DNA of 5,174 nt. Source: Holophagaceae bacterium. Lineage in GTDB: Bacteria; Acidobacteriota; Holophagae; Holophagales; Holophagaceae. The position numbers were made by a program, and so were the translations under genes. The notes beneath the pieces were generated by a model that saw only the letters and a list, made by a program, of their open reading frames with translations, did not search any database and was not told the DNA's origin. How positions within the stretch are numbered: the first letter of the stretch is position 1; each line of letters opens with the position of its first letter. Shown here in pieces: positions 4,458 through 5,174 of this stretch. The stretch is from contig JANXYT010000073.1 in assembly GCA_025355915.1 (NCBI GenBank), forward strand, positions 1 to 5,174. The letters are read 5' to 3'.

Positions 4458-5174
4458 CAGAGCACCAACACGATCTGTGCATACCAGCGGGTTTGGGAAT
4501 ACCCAGGGGCTTCGCGGATGGCCGAGCCTGCCTGAAGGAAGCGCTGCCCTTCCAATTTGAACTGGAGAATCCCCCACTGAGTCACCGACAGGCCCAGGGC
4601 GGTGCGGGCCGTGGTCTCGTCAAGCAGCCCTGGAGCCAGGGCTTCTCCGGGAGGAAGGGCGGCCCGTTCGTAGCGCACGAACAGGGTCGGCAGGGTTCCA
4701 CCCAGGGCATATTCCTGGGTCAGGTGCCAGCCACGTCGGGTGCTGCGGTTCTGGGTTTCGGTGGGTTCCTGAATCCGGGTGAGGTACTCGCCGCGGAGGG
4801 TCCAGGCGTTCAGACGGAGTTCAGCATCCAGTGCCGAGCCCCAGCCAGCTTTGCGGCCGCCCCGGTTGATGTCGAAAAAGTAGCTCAGACCGAACTCGGC
4901 AGCTTGGGGTTCGCGGAGTCCCTTGAGGGAGAATGGGTTCCCAAAGGGAGTGAGCCCGACCCGACTGCCGATCAGCTGACCTCGGCTGAAGCCTCGCAGC
5001 AAGAAGGTGTTGAAATTCAAGGTGCCGTTGTTCCCAAGAATGCGGATTCCGGCATCGTTGTAGCCGCCATCCATGATCTGGTCCGTGGTGAGGGGTCGGC
5101 TGATGGAGGTGCTGTCCTTGCTGGCGAAGAACTGCCAGTCGTTGCCGAAAGGCACATCGAAGCGGCCCACCTGG
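4457..5174 (-). CDS. Outer-membrane porin-like beta-barrel protein, C-terminal part (5' end beyond window)
   Basis: The open frame enters from the right edge and stops at 4459-4457, giving the last 238 residues. It opens with QVGRFDVPFGNDWQFF, the kind of G-R-F-x-x-P-F-G turn found in Gram-negative porins of the phosphate-selective/alginate-type beta-barrel class. The rest alternates hydrophobic and polar residues in strand pairs with Gly/Asn/Asp turns, e.g. GTLNFNTFLLRGFSRG, AAEFGLSYFFDINRGGR, DAELRLNAWTLRGEYLTRI, TLPTLFVRYERAALP, TALGLSVTQWGILQFKLEGQRF and the closing strand TRWYAQIVLVL. The last residue is Leu instead of the usual Phe/Trp of BamA-dependent barrels. The substrate is unknown. 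It directly precedes the cytochrome gene with a 1-nt overlap, which suggests a porin that works with electron transfer or one that supplies a respiratory substrate. It lacks heme motifs in the visible part. Confidence 0.75.
   Translation of the reverse strand, partial: QVGRFDVPFGNDWQFFASKDSTSISRPLTTDQIMDGGYNDAGIRILGNNGTLNFNTFLLRGFSRGQLIGSRVGLTPFGNPFSLKGLREPQAAEFGLSYFFDINRGGRKAGWGSALDAELRLNAWTLRGEYLTRIQEPTETQNRSTRRGWHLTQEYALGGTLPTLFVRYERAALPPGEALAPGLLDETTARTALGLSVTQWGILQFKLEGQRFLQAGSAIREAPGYSQTRWYAQIVLVL

Overview
The window reads as part of a high-GC Gram-negative chromosome. Every gene I can support lies on the minus strand, so transcription runs from the right edge to the left. Evidence for a Gram-negative host is a C-terminal porin-like beta-barrel fragment, a lipoprotein with a lipobox, several Sec signal peptides and a CxxCH multiheme cytochrome. 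The mix of a DUF1800-type protein, a His/Lys/Glu-rich helical secreted protein and porin/cytochrome genes suggests Acidobacteriota (Holophaga/Geothrix-like). That placement is an inference from protein style; there is no rRNA or marker gene to confirm it.

Right block (about 2570-5174), in transcription order: the C-terminal part of an outer-membrane porin-like protein (runs off the right edge), a membrane-anchored tetraheme c-type cytochrome whose start codon overlaps the porin stop (TGATG), a two-TM protein with a HAMP domain whose Shine-Dalgarno overlaps the cytochrome stop, then after 89 bp a secreted 253-aa protein of unknown function. The first three are tightly packed and very probably one operon. 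They put an outer-membrane pore, a periplasmic electron carrier and an inner-membrane signal-transduction-like module together, which fits respiratory or extracellular electron transfer or redox sensing, but the substrate cannot be read from the sequence.

Middle block (about 549-2569): an AT-rich 182-bp intergenic region with a possible weak terminator, a -10-like TATAGT and a small inverted repeat, followed by a proline-rich lipoprotein with Trp/Tyr-rich YxWxxxxW-type segments and an Asn/Thr-rich tract. 45 bp later comes a small secreted alpha-helical protein that appears to be an internal duplication. These two probably form a cell-envelope transcription unit that ends at a perfect 14-bp hairpin at 502-532.

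Left edge (1-426): the N-terminal 142 codons of a secreted DUF1800-family protein, continuing beyond the window.

No tRNA, rRNA, CRISPR, insertion sequence or phage feature was seen. No gene-free stretch exceeds 300 bases. Long open frames on the plus strand are best explained as high-GC shadows of the minus-strand genes.
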